48,934 nucleotides of DNA from Gammaproteobacteria bacterium. GTDB taxonomy: Bacteria; Pseudomonadota; Gammaproteobacteria; SG8-11. Positions 18,183 to 27,365 of the stretch are shown one piece after another; positions within the stretch are counted from its first letter, which is position 1, and each line of letters opens with the position of its first letter. The DNA lies in NCBI GenBank assembly GCA_024641505.1, contig JAHECY010000020.1:1-48934 (forward strand). Direction: 5' to 3'. The notes below the pieces were generated by a model that was not told the DNA's origin, ran no database searches, and worked only from the letters and a program-made list of their open reading frames with translations. Both the position numbers and the translations under genes were made by a program.

Positions 18183-18986
18183 ATGGAAATTCGGACATTA
18201 GTCATTGCCGGCATCATAGTCGGCGCCTTCCCGGCAGGGGCACCGTTTGCCGATGACGCGCAAGCACGCACTATCATGCAAAAGGTCGACGCCCGGGATG
18301 ACGGCGACAATGGCACCAGCGAAATGCAAATGATATTGATAGACAAACGCGGCCATGAACGGCAGCGGCGCATTAAAACCTTCTCCAAAGATAAAGGCAA
18401 GGATGCGCAGCGCATCATGTTTTTTCTGGAACCGGCGGACGTTACCGGCACCGGCTTCCTTACCTATGACTACGATGACCCGGATCATGATGACGATCAA
18501 TGGCTGTATTTACCCGCATTAAAAAAAACCAAACGCATTGCTTCTTCCGACCGCAGCGGCAGCTTTATGGGATCGGATTTCAGCTATGCGGACATGACCG
18601 CGCGGGACCTGCAGGACTATGATTTTAAATTAGTCAAAGAAGAAACCATCAACGGCACCAACACCTGGCTCATCGAAACCACGCCACGCAATGCCGCCGT
18701 CATCGAGGAAACCGGCTATACGAAATCGATATTATTCGTACGCCAGGACAATTTCGTGGTAGTGCGGGCGGTTAATTGGGTGAAGGAAGGGAAAAAACTT
18801 AAGTATTTCGAAGTCAAACAACTGGAGCAGGTCGACGGCATCTGGGTTGCGACAGAGATGCACATGACCACCAAAAGAGGCGACGAGACGCTGCACCGCA
18901 CTGTTTTGCGTCAACTGAATGTCCATTTCAACCAGCCACTCGAAGACAACATGTTCACCACCAGGCAGCTTGAAAAAGGGCTGTAG
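18183..18986 (+). CDS. Outer-membrane lipoprotein-sorting (LolA-like) protein
   Basis: ATG 18183 was chosen because GGAG lies 6 bases upstream and a signal peptide follows (MEIRTLVIAGIIVGAFPAGAPFA). The 267-residue product has the LolA-like segments of the 'outer membrane lipoprotein-sorting protein' family: DKRGHERQRRIKTFSKD, FLEPADVTGTGFLTYDY, DQWLYLPALKKTKRIASSDRSGSFMGSDFSYADM. In other genomes this family is encoded with a DUF1302 barrel and an MMPL/RND pump. The DUF1302 gene follows here by 6 bp; the pump is not in this segment. It probably carries lipids or lipoproteins across the periplasm. Confidence 0.85.
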   Translation: MEIRTLVIAGIIVGAFPAGAPFADDAQARTIMQKVDARDDGDNGTSEMQMILIDKRGHERQRRIKTFSKDKGKDAQRIMFFLEPADVTGTGFLTYDYDDPDHDDDQWLYLPALKKTKRIASSDRSGSFMGSDFSYADMTARDLQDYDFKLVKEETINGTNTWLIETTPRNAAVIEETGYTKSILFVRQDNFVVVRAVNWVKEGKKLKYFEVKQLEQVDGIWVATEMHMTTKRGDETLHRTVLRQLNVHFNQPLEDNMFTTRQLEKGL

Positions 18987-18992
18987 ACCACA

Positions 18993-20462
18993 ATGCCGCT
19001 GCGATATGACATTGCTGCGACCCTGGTCTTGACGGCTGTCAACGTCACCCTCGGCAACGCCGCCGAAGATATCGAGCAGAATCCCAGCCGGCAGCAATCC
19101 ACCGCAGCACCCGAGTTCTCCAGCCCCACCGATAGCGACGATGCGCTGGACGCCATTCTACGCGGTTTTGACGGTAACCCCGCCGACCATCAAGCCACTT
19201 CGAATCCACAACCGGAAGTCACAGACACGCAAGACGCCACGCAGACAACCGCCTGGCGGTTGTCCGGCTACAGCAATATCAGCGCCGCCTACAATTATGC
19301 CCATGACGCACCATCTGCCGGCGCCACCGATTACCGCGGCTGGTCACGCTTACGTTGCAAGCTGGCACCGGAACTGGCTTTTCAGCCAGTTAACGCCGAT
19401 TGGCGTATTTTCACCAGCGCCAGCCTGTTCTATGACGCGATCTATGATGCTCGTGGTCGTAATCACTACACGGATGGAGTGCTTGATGACTATGGGCAGG
19501 AAATAGAACTGCGTGACACCTATCTGCAGGCCAGCCCATTCCCCAGTATCGACATCAAAATCGGAAACCAGATTCTCGCCTGGGGAACATCCGACAATAT
19601 CCGCGTCGTCGACCTGATAAACCCTTTGGATAACCGGGAGCCGGGCATGGTAGATATCGAAGATCTGCGCATCCCGTTGCTGATGACGCGCGCCGATTAT
19701 TTTCTTGGATCGTGGCGTTTCACCGGCGCCATGATCCATGAGGTACGTTTCGATAAGAACCCTCCCTATGGCAGCGACTTTTACCCCGCGAGCACCGCGC
19801 CGCCACCGGAGCAGCGCACCGGGAATTCAACCGACAACCAGGAATATGCGCTCTCCGCCAGCGGCACCTTCAGCGGCTGGGATTTTTCACTGCATTGGGC
19901 ACGCCTGTTTGATGACCAGGCTCATGTTGCCATAGGCACAGCCGGCCCAGTGCTCCAGCATAGCCGGCTGACGTTGCGCGGACTGACGGCGGACTGGGCA
20001 CTGGGCAATTGGTTATTGAAAACCGAGCTTGCCTATATTTCCGGTCTGCAATTTTTCGCCAGTGGTGCGCAACGCTTTACCCGCTGGGACGCCATGGGTG
20101 GCGTGGATTATTCCGGCTTGCAGGACGCCACATTGACGCTGGAAGTCGCCAATCGCCACGTAAACGACTATGACAAAGCACTGGCCAATGCCATCGACCG
20201 TGTGGACGCCGACAGCCTGCAAACCATGCTGCGCTACCAGGAAAGCTACTTTAGCGAGCGCCTGAACCTCCTGCTGTTATGGGGATTATTCGGCGACAGC
20301 GGCAAAGAAGGGGGATTTTCACGGGCATCGATCAGCTACGAACTGACTCCCGGCACATCGCTGCTGGCGGGAGTTGTCACTTATCAGGGTGGCGACAGCC
20401 CGCTGTTTAAAGCCGTTGCCGACAACGACCGGGTCTTTAGCGAGTTAAGGCATGACTTCTGA
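18993..20462 (+). CDS. DUF1302-family outer-membrane beta-barrel protein
   Basis: The 489-residue protein has a signal peptide, an 80-residue Pro/Ser/Asp-rich spacer and a beta-barrel domain. The family-typical ILAWGTSDNIRVVDLINPLDNREPG region is present (about residue 190-214), and the protein ends in a barrel-type aromatic residue (RHDF). It follows the LolA-like gene by 6 bp, so both are almost certainly one transcript. Role in lipid or sterol-like transport across the envelope is inferred from genomic pairing in other bacteria. The start codon has only a weak ribosome-binding site. Confidence 0.8.
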   Translation: MPLRYDIAATLVLTAVNVTLGNAAEDIEQNPSRQQSTAAPEFSSPTDSDDALDAILRGFDGNPADHQATSNPQPEVTDTQDATQTTAWRLSGYSNISAAYNYAHDAPSAGATDYRGWSRLRCKLAPELAFQPVNADWRIFTSASLFYDAIYDARGRNHYTDGVLDDYGQEIELRDTYLQASPFPSIDIKIGNQILAWGTSDNIRVVDLINPLDNREPGMVDIEDLRIPLLMTRADYFLGSWRFTGAMIHEVRFDKNPPYGSDFYPASTAPPPEQRTGNSTDNQEYALSASGTFSGWDFSLHWARLFDDQAHVAIGTAGPVLQHSRLTLRGLTADWALGNWLLKTELAYISGLQFFASGAQRFTRWDAMGGVDYSGLQDATLTLEVANRHVNDYDKALANAIDRVDADSLQTMLRYQESYFSERLNLLLLWGLFGDSGKEGGFSRASISYELTPGTSLLAGVVTYQGGDSPLFKAVADNDRVFSELRHDF

Positions 20463-20534
20463 ATCCGCCCCCTTACCGACTTGTATGATCATGCGTTGCG
20501 TAACCTGGCAGGATAATGTTATAAAGTTACCGAT

Positions 20535-21089
20535 ATGACCCATACAACCACTCCCGAAGAGATCATTGCATTCTGGTTTTCAGAACCGGTAAAGCGGCTG
20601 TGGTTTAACGCCAACCCCTCGTTTGATCGCCTGCTGCGCGTCAATTACCTGGAAGCTTATGAAATCGCACGCAGCGGTCACCTGTCATCCTGGCAACAGC
20701 AAGCCGAGGGCTCCGTGGCACTGACCATTCTCCTGGATCAATTTCCACTTAACATGTTCCGAGGGGAAGCACGCAGCTTTGCAACCGAGGAAGAGGCCCG
20801 CCGAGTCGCCAAAAACGCCATCAAGCTGGGATTTGACCGCGCGCTGACCGATGACCAGAAAATATTTATATATATGCCCTTTATGCACAGCGAATCCATG
20901 GACGATCAGAATTATGCCGTCAAGCTGTTTGAAAATGCACAATTGACGGACAACCTCAAATACGCCACGCATCACCGCGACATCATTCAACGTTTTGGCC
21001 GCTTCCCCCACCGCAACAAAATTCTCGGCAGGGAAAGCACGCCCGAAGAGCTCGAGTACCTTAAATCCAAAGATGCGTTTCGCGGCTGA
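20535..21089 (+). CDS. DUF924 family protein
   Basis: The 184-residue protein shows the DUF924 signature: an EIIAFWFSEP start, RLWFNANPSFDR, LLDQFPLNMFRG, YMPFMHSES and GRFPHRNKILGRESTPEE. The family is all-helical with a TPR-like fold and no established function. The length is typical. It stands alone between the envelope pair and the ABC exporter gene. Confidence 0.9.
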   Translation: MTHTTTPEEIIAFWFSEPVKRLWFNANPSFDRLLRVNYLEAYEIARSGHLSSWQQQAEGSVALTILLDQFPLNMFRGEARSFATEEEARRVAKNAIKLGFDRALTDDQKIFIYMPFMHSESMDDQNYAVKLFENAQLTDNLKYATHHRDIIQRFGRFPHRNKILGRESTPEELEYLKSKDAFRG

Positions 21090-21167
21090 ATCCGCGTTGG
21101 CGGGCACCCTTCACCAGGCAATATGCTCGAGCAGATTTAACCGGAGCGTCAACTCGCCGATTGCTTT

Positions 21168-22961
21168 ATGCTTACTGAAAACTTGACACCATTCACCTGG
21201 CGCGCCATTTTTAATATTGCCCGCAGCCACAAACGCGCCATTATCTCCGCCCACATGGTCGCGCTGGGCGCCGTTACCGCCAGCGTGCCAATCCCTTTGT
21301 TGCTGCCCCTGCTGGTCGACGAGGTATTGCTGGACAAGCCCGCCACTCTGGTGCACGTTATGCGCGGAATGTTTCCTGCAGCGTGGCACGGACCCGCTTT
21401 GTATATTTTTTCGGTTCTGGCGCTGACCATCGTGTTGCGTCTGACCTTCATCGTTCTGAACGTCTGGCAAACCCGGCAATTCACGCTGGTGGCCAAAGAT
21501 GTCACCTTCCAGTTGCGCGAACTCCTGCTGCGCAAACTTGAGCGGGTATCCATGGCGCAGTACGAATCCCTGGGCAGTGGCGCGGTTGCCTCACATTTCG
21601 TCACCGACATGAATGCCATCGATGAATTCATCGGCTCCGCAATCGCCAAGACCTTGATCGCCCTGCTGACTCTGGCGGGTATTTGCACCGTGCTGCTGGT
21701 CGTGCACTGGCAACTTGCCTTGTTTATCATTTTCATGAACCCACTGGTCATTTACAGCACCATGATCCTGGGAAAAAAGGTCAAACAGTTAAAAAAGACC
21801 GAAAATTCGGCATTTGAATTTTTCCAGCAGGCCCTGCTGGAAACGCTGGAAGGAATTCAACAAATTCGCGCCAGCAATCGCGAACATCATTACATCGGCA
21901 ATGTCATCACCCGGGCGCGCGACATCAAAACACACTCCGGCGCTTTTTCCTGGAAAAGCGACGCTGCCAACCGTTTTTCGTTCGGCATATTCCTGTTCGG
22001 ATTCGACAGCTTTCGCGCCATCAGCATGTTGATGGTGGTATTTTCCGATTTGTCGGTTGGCGAAATGCTTGCGGTATTCGGCTACTTGTGGTTCATGATG
22101 ACGCCGGTACAGGATGTTCTGGGCGTCCAATTCGCCTATTACAGCGCCAAAGCCGCCCTGACGCGGATCAACCGTTTGTTGGCGTTGCCTGAAGAGCCGC
22201 GTTACCCCCACGAAGCCAATCCATTCATCGGTAAATCTACCGTGGGCATACGCATTGAACACCTGTCATTCTCCTACCATGACGGCGCGGATGTGCTGCG
22301 CGACGTCAGCCTCAACATCGCGCCCGGGGAGAAGGTCGCGCTGGTCGGGGCCAGCGGCGGTGGCAAATCAACTCTGGTTCAGGTGATTCTCGGCATGTAC
22401 CCGGCAGCCTCGGGCATGCTTTATTTCGACGATATTCCGGTAATACGCATCGGTCTGGATGTGGTACGCGGCAATGTCGCCACGGTCTTGCAACACCCAG
22501 TACTGTTTAATGCGACGGTACGCCACAATCTGACGCTGGGCCAGACCATGCCTGATGATATTTTATGGCAGGCACTGGAGATCGCGCAGCTGGGAACCAC
22601 GATACGCGAGCTGCCCGCGGGCCTGGACACCATGATCGGCAATCAAGGGATACGCTTGTCCGGCGGCCAACGCCAGCGTTTGGCGATCGGCCGCATGATA
22701 CTGTCTAACCCCAAAGTCGTTATTCTGGACGAAGCCACTTCCGCCCTGGACACCCAGACCGAAGCCAACTTGCATCAAGCATTGGAGGAATTTCTGCGCG
22801 AGCGCACCACCATTATCATCGCCCATCGCTTGAGCGCGGTGAAACAGGCAAATACCGTCTATGTATTTGAGAACGGGCAAATCATCGAATCGGGCGCCCA
22901 CCAGGAACTGATCGCGGCCAAGGGCTTATATAACAGACTCTATGGCCGGAGCCAGCAATGA
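21168..22961 (+). CDS. ABC exporter, MsbA-like (permease fused to ATPase)
   Basis: The 597-residue half-transporter has six membrane helices in residues 15-320 and a nucleotide-binding domain with Walker A GASGGGKST, signature LSGGQRQR, Walker B VVILDEA and the switch His in IIAHRLS. Its closest types are lipid A or multidrug exporters of the MsbA/LmrA group; it would work as a homodimer. No partner permease is adjacent. It is followed after 48 bp by the DUF3301 gene. Confidence 0.9.
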   Translation: MLTENLTPFTWRAIFNIARSHKRAIISAHMVALGAVTASVPIPLLLPLLVDEVLLDKPATLVHVMRGMFPAAWHGPALYIFSVLALTIVLRLTFIVLNVWQTRQFTLVAKDVTFQLRELLLRKLERVSMAQYESLGSGAVASHFVTDMNAIDEFIGSAIAKTLIALLTLAGICTVLLVVHWQLALFIIFMNPLVIYSTMILGKKVKQLKKTENSAFEFFQQALLETLEGIQQIRASNREHHYIGNVITRARDIKTHSGAFSWKSDAANRFSFGIFLFGFDSFRAISMLMVVFSDLSVGEMLAVFGYLWFMMTPVQDVLGVQFAYYSAKAALTRINRLLALPEEPRYPHEANPFIGKSTVGIRIEHLSFSYHDGADVLRDVSLNIAPGEKVALVGASGGGKSTLVQVILGMYPAASGMLYFDDIPVIRIGLDVVRGNVATVLQHPVLFNATVRHNLTLGQTMPDDILWQALEIAQLGTTIRELPAGLDTMIGNQGIRLSGGQRQRLAIGRMILSNPKVVILDEATSALDTQTEANLHQALEEFLRERTTIIIAHRLSAVKQANTVYVFENGQIIESGAHQELIAAKGLYNRLYGRSQQ

Positions 22962-23009
22962 CCCACGCCGCCACCGCCCCCAAGCTTCACGACGCGCGCA
23001 CGGATTGAT

Positions 23010-23357
23010 ATGGGAAAAATATTGCTGTTCTTGTGCATCGTCGGCGTTTTGTGGTTCTGGCGTGACAGTTTGCGCGCCAGGGAGACCGTTCTGGCGCGAT
23101 GCCGCGACTATTGCGGACGCTACCAGTACCAGCTACTGGATGCCACGGTGGCGATCCATCGCGTGCGGCCACGCCGTACCGCAAGCGGCAGCCTGGCCTT
23201 GCAACGACAATATCAGTTTGAGTACAGCATCGCGGGAGTGGAAAGGCGCCGGGGGCACGCCACCATCTTCAATGGCAAGATAACGGACATCTACCTGGAA
23301 CAAGAAGATGGCACCCGTTTGCTGGAAGGCATGCCTCCGGAAGACGACCGGACTTGA
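23010..23357 (+). CDS. DUF3301 family small membrane-anchored protein
   Basis: The 115-residue protein has one N-terminal membrane helix (ILLFLCIVGVLWFW) followed by a basic soluble domain with the family's RARE..LARCRDYCGRYQYQLLD and RRQYQFEYS-type segments. The family is found in gammaproteobacteria. Function is unknown. It follows the ABC exporter gene by 48 bp and may be co-transcribed. Confidence 0.8.
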   Translation: MGKILLFLCIVGVLWFWRDSLRARETVLARCRDYCGRYQYQLLDATVAIHRVRPRRTASGSLALQRQYQFEYSIAGVERRRGHATIFNGKITDIYLEQEDGTRLLEGMPPEDDRT

Positions 23358-23524
23358 GCCGTGCGCAAGCGCCATGTGTTACAGACGCCACGCCGCAGCA
23401 GCACATGCGTCCGCGGTTTAAATCACGTCACAACCAATAGTGACGCCTGTACGCTCAAGGCGCTGGCGCCGGGTACGGAGATCATCTTGCGCCTTGCGCA
23501 ACCGTGCCTGGTCAGCCGCAAGGA

Positions 23525-24145
23525 TCAAAACTCGAAACGCAAACTCATGAGGGCGACTTCGCCACCCAGGGCAACCGTATCGGTGTCCGCCGTCAGTTGC
23601 CGGCGCTCCAACTGCAGAAAGGTATGCGTGATACCGTAACCCGAGCGCATGTAAGCCGCGGCCCGGTGATCCAGAATATTCATATTGAACGCCAGCCCCG
23701 TGCGCAGCAAACGGCCCGTGACCCGGCCGCTTGCCTTTTCCTGGCCTACCACGATCTGCCGATAATAAAGCTGGGTGGCGCCGATAGCGACATAGGGCAC
23801 CAGCCATTGCCCGGCCGCAAATCTGGCATTCACTTGCAGTTGCGCGGATACCGGGTACAGCTCCAATTCAACGCTGCCCGCGTACGTGTTGTTACTGGCC
23901 AATATAGCGCGGCCTCTATCGTGCATCCGGCCGGCTTCCACACCCAGCTCCAGAAAGGAAAACCAGCGATATGCCATGGCCGCGCCGAAATACGGTGCCC
24001 GATCGCGCCCGTAATAGTCACGCCACTGGTCAAGCTCGGGGTAGTAACGTCCATACTGGAGTTCGGAAGACCATTGGGCGGCGACCGCGGCACAGGGGAA
24101 CACCGCATGCAGCAGCAGGAGTGTCAGTAAAATTTTCCGTTTCAT
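23525..24145 (-). CDS. Small outer-membrane beta-barrel protein, OmpW/OprF-like in outline
   Basis: ATG 24145 overlaps the stop of the upstream beta-helix gene as ATGA. The 206-residue product has a signal peptide (MKRKILLTLLLLHAVFPCAAVAA), alternating strands of 8-10 residues and a C-terminal phenylalanine (SLRFEF), the signature of BAM-inserted barrels. Six to eight strands can be counted. No defined family was recognised. Translational coupling with the CFI-box protein suggests a shared role in the cell envelope. Confidence 0.65.
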   Translation of the reverse strand: MKRKILLTLLLLHAVFPCAAVAAQWSSELQYGRYYPELDQWRDYYGRDRAPYFGAAMAYRWFSFLELGVEAGRMHDRGRAILASNNTYAGSVELELYPVSAQLQVNARFAAGQWLVPYVAIGATQLYYRQIVVGQEKASGRVTGRLLRTGLAFNMNILDHRAAAYMRSGYGITHTFLQLERRQLTADTDTVALGGEVALMSLRFEF

Positions 24146-25899
24146 GACGCCACCCCCTGCACATAACGCCGCCAAGGCAACACCCGGGCACCAACCATGG
24201 CCACCCCAACCAGAAAGCAGAGGCTGAATAACGGCCAATTGACCACGCACCAGGCCACCGCGATCAGGGGTGCCAGCAAAACGCGTACCGCTGGCTTAAA
24301 CTCCGCGTTTCGATGTAACCAACGCGCTGCTACCGGCCCCTGCCGGTAGTACCAGGCCACGAAGCTTCTGCCGGGAGCATACGGTAACAAGTATTGATCT
24401 CGAAACTGCCGAAGCGGTTTGATTTCACGAGCGTCATAATAGCCAAACGCCGCGGTGGCGATAAAACAGCCTTCGTTCGCCAGCTGTGGGTAAGGCTGTA
24501 GACGCTCCGGCGTACCGGTAACTGCCGCGGATCGGGCACCCTCCACTTTTTCACCGATCATGGCTTTTTGTTCCTGCGCAAAATCACTGTGAAACACTTC
24601 GCGGCCGGCAAGCAATTCCGGCGATGCTTCGACGACGACAGTCAAATAATAGTACTTGGCAGATAGCGCCGCCACCTCCAGCGAGTACTCCACGTCGTTG
24701 CGCAATCCCTTCAACGTATAGGAAGTGCCGTTGTCCACAACTACGGATTCTTCAGTGACGTTTGGCGCAACATAATACAAACGGTAGGCGCTGGCACCAG
24801 GCACCTCACTCCAGCTTACCGTCAACTCCTGTGATGCGGGTAGCACACCCGAAATTACCGGATCTCCAGGCACTGCAACCTCACCCGTCACCCCGTGCAC
24901 AATAAAACTGGTGGTCGGTGCCGCCACCTTGTCGGTGTTGGCATAGGGCGCACCGGATGTATCGCTATTGTAGTAAATCAGATAATTACCCGGATCCTTG
25001 GCACGCGTCACCAGATAACTGTTATTGGCGGACCAGTTCAAACTGATATCATAGGTACCGTTATTGGGAGTGACATCCCATTTGAGATTCTGTACCGGGT
25101 AAGGCAGGGGATCGGCATCCAACCCCCCATAGGCGCCGGCATCAAGAGTACTACCATCGATCGCATCGGTTGCGGGCGCCCCGGCCAAGTCAATACACAG
25201 GGAATTCTCCGCCAAATGAAAATCCCTGAGTTCCGGGTCGCCAGCGCCACTATTGGCATATCCCGGTTGCATGCTACTGGTCACTGCATGAGCGCCAGCC
25301 TCACCGTTATCCGTATTGCCGGCAAAACAATTATAGTTGATGCCGTCCGCGTTGGTGACGGTGATGGCACGACGGTTACCACTGAAAATATTGTATTCAA
25401 TTCGGGAGGTGCCGGTGGTGCGGCTGACACCGGTACCGTTACCATGAAAAGTGTTGTTGCGCACCATGGCGTCGGCGCTATCCTCGATCGAGACGCCCGT
25501 ACCGCCACTGTTCAACTGAAATATATTATTGGAAATCTTCACATCGCTGCTACCCCCACGTACCGTCACGCCGGTCTCGGCATTGACGACGGTGAGACGC
25601 AGCACTGTGACATTGGTCACGCCGTCGATAAGCAGCGCAGGTTGCCCGTTCTTTACGCCTTTCAGTATGGTACGCGCGGCTTCCGCGCCACGGAGCGTCA
25701 AAGAACTTTTCAGTTGCAGGTTGACGTCATAGGTGCCAACCGCGAAAACAATCACGTCGCCAGCGCTAGCGTCGTCAATAATTTTCTGAATTTCGGCGTT
25801 GTTGCTGTTTTTTGCTACATCGATTTGTTTTGCCGCGAAGACAGGGAAGGTAACCGCGACACATAAGCCCAGACAACTCATCCTTACGAATCCGTACAT
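24142..25899 (-). CDS. Secreted beta-helix/fibronectin III protein with CFI-box C-terminal domain
   Basis: The 585-residue protein has a signal peptide (to about residue 22), a right-handed parallel beta-helix of NosD-like repeats (about 30-240), two fibronectin III-like segments (about 255-440), then a CFI-box domain (GCFIATAAFGYYDA, C478) and two C-terminal hydrophobic helices (about 538-555 and 556-575) ended by an Arg-rich tail. The CFI-box plus hydrophobic helices and basic tail is a known C-terminal arrangement that I take to be a sorting or anchoring signal. The next gene (a small barrel) overlaps it by 4 bp. Confidence 0.8.
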   Translation of the reverse strand: MYGFVRMSCLGLCVAVTFPVFAAKQIDVAKNSNNAEIQKIIDDASAGDVIVFAVGTYDVNLQLKSSLTLRGAEAARTILKGVKNGQPALLIDGVTNVTVLRLTVVNAETGVTVRGGSSDVKISNNIFQLNSGGTGVSIEDSADAMVRNNTFHGNGTGVSRTTGTSRIEYNIFSGNRRAITVTNADGINYNCFAGNTDNGEAGAHAVTSSMQPGYANSGAGDPELRDFHLAENSLCIDLAGAPATDAIDGSTLDAGAYGGLDADPLPYPVQNLKWDVTPNNGTYDISLNWSANNSYLVTRAKDPGNYLIYYNSDTSGAPYANTDKVAAPTTSFIVHGVTGEVAVPGDPVISGVLPASQELTVSWSEVPGASAYRLYYVAPNVTEESVVVDNGTSYTLKGLRNDVEYSLEVAALSAKYYYLTVVVEASPELLAGREVFHSDFAQEQKAMIGEKVEGARSAAVTGTPERLQPYPQLANEGCFIATAAFGYYDAREIKPLRQFRDQYLLPYAPGRSFVAWYYRQGPVAARWLHRNAEFKPAVRVLLAPLIAVAWCVVNWPLFSLCFLVGVAMVGARVLPWRRYVQGVAS

Positions 25900-26131
25900 A
25901 CCCCATATCCTGAAACGTCACGGTGCATTGTAACCAGCCAGGATAATTTCGCCTAGGGGCACGGCGGCGTCGGGTTGAATATATATTCACACCAAGAGGA
26001 ATCGGCGACGCACCCGTAGATAAACCGGGATCATCGGTACGGATCGACCTTCGACTACCCAGGTATAGCGTGAACCTCTATACCCAGGCGAAGGCCAACC
26101 AAACGATATACGCTTATGTTAAATCTAACCC

Positions 26132-26644
26132 TTACATCGTTCCCAGAGAATTTCGCTTGGGAAAGTACACGATACTCTCTCGCACCATAGGCAATGCCGC
26201 TGGTTCAGCATCCTGCTGCAGGGCAAGCTCTTCCCAATGGGAATGCTGGCGCAGCAAGTCACGCAGGGTAAACTGCGCCAATGTATTGAAAAATTGTTGT
26301 TGTGCCATGCGCAAAGCCGCTCGCAGATTACAGGCGCTGTTTGCTTTACAGTCATATTCCGTATTATGAAAACACTCCAGTAAATCGAGATTCTTTTCCA
26401 TAAGTTGGATGACTTCCGCCATGTTTATCTCGTCCGCCGGCCGGGCAAGTACGATTCCTCCGCCCTTTCCGCGCACTGACTTAAGCAGCCCCATCAATCC
26501 CAGGTGATGCACCACTTTTACTAAATGGTTACGCGACACCCCTAGCGCATTTGCAACTTCTTGCACAGTAACAACATTTTCACCCCGACTGGCCAAATGC
26601 ACCAACACCCGAAAGGCATAATCCGTATATAAAGTAAGCTGCAT
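26132..26644 (-). CDS. Rrf2-family regulator, NsrR-like
   Basis: ATG 26644 (MQLTLYTDYA) gives 170 residues. The winged helix (about 1-65) is followed by a cysteine cluster, C91-x7-C99-x5-C105, and D8 is conserved, as in NsrR where it is an Fe-S ligand. NsrR of E. coli has a shorter first interval (C91-C96-C102), so the cluster geometry differs. By family it would hold an Fe-S cluster and repress nitric oxide stress or related genes. No known NO-response gene lies next to it; a candidate small ORF is divergent. Confidence 0.8.
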   Translation of the reverse strand: MQLTLYTDYAFRVLVHLASRGENVVTVQEVANALGVSRNHLVKVVHHLGLMGLLKSVRGKGGGIVLARPADEINMAEVIQLMEKNLDLLECFHNTEYDCKANSACNLRAALRMAQQQFFNTLAQFTLRDLLRQHSHWEELALQQDAEPAALPMVRESIVYFPKRNSLGTM

Positions 26645-26953
26645 TCCAACCTCCACTACCGCTGTTGTATTACGTCGGCGAGCGTTTATCGCCTATACCA
26701 ACCCCATGCACCCCACATTTCACGGCATCTTCACAAAAGCAAATGACCCCATTCAGGACACGTATATTATTGTGTTTCGATTTGTAAACAAGTGCGTCCT
26801 CAACCCGGACTATAGGAAGCTGCCGTAAGAAACGATGTTAGAAAGCGCATAAGAAAAATGTGAAAAATTACCATTTCTCGTTGCTGAGGCCCTGCTGAGG
26901 ATCTGTATTCAAGAATTATCATCAACTTATATTAAATGTAACAATAAGGAAAA
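26645..26953. promoter_or_regulatory. Divergent region between the NsrR-like gene and a 46-aa ORF
   Basis: This 309-bp region holds no convincing ORF. It should contain the promoters of the regulator and possibly of the small ORF at 26954. I found no clear NsrR-box or -35/-10 pair. The stretch near 26890-26950 is AT-rich. Confidence 0.3.
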
Positions 26954-27094
26954 ATGACGTGTTGGCCTCACCCGCGGTCAAGAATTGATCAATTCAATGC
27001 AACCAACATATCCTGGGGAGAATGGCACTTCGTAAATAACCTGAAACGACAAGGAAAATCGCTGTCAACGCAACTCATCGTTGTTGAGGACTAA
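26954..27094 (+). CDS. Candidate 46-aa protein
   Basis: ATG 26954 is preceded by AAGGA with a short A-rich spacer. The frame gives 46 residues (MTCWPHPRSRIDQFNATNISWG... ending in IVVED). It matches no family that I recognise, has no signal peptide or TM segment, and contains three Trp. It lies divergently from the Rrf2 gene. The rest of the intergenic region (27095-27365) has a GGT-rich run (27170-27190) and no further ORF. Confidence 0.3.
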   Translation: MTCWPHPRSRIDQFNATNISWGEWHFVNNLKRQGKSLSTQLIVVED

Positions 27095-27365
27095 ATAAAG
27101 CGAAGGCGAAAAAAACAGGATTTTGACAAAGGACAGAGCCACACGGCACGAACCGCATAGCTCTTCCTTGGGTGGTGGTGGTGGTATGGGTATTTGGGTA
27201 CTTGCGTCAATTAAACACCAGCGCTAAATCTCAGTAAAAGATTAAATAATAATATGCTTAGGATTAAACGGTATATTTATAGATCGGATTCCGGCCAACC
27301 CGCAGCAGGGTCGTGCGCGTGAAACGGTGAGCACCAACCAGCATCAATCAGCCGGCATTGCCGCC

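Noticed and set aside
17446-18198. Minus-strand frame covering the cytochrome gene and the gap after it
   Set aside because: It is antisense to the cytochrome and terminator and shows no domain.
24895-25866. Plus-strand frame of 323 codons
   Set aside because: It mirrors the beta-helix repeats of the CFI-box protein gene and has no family features.
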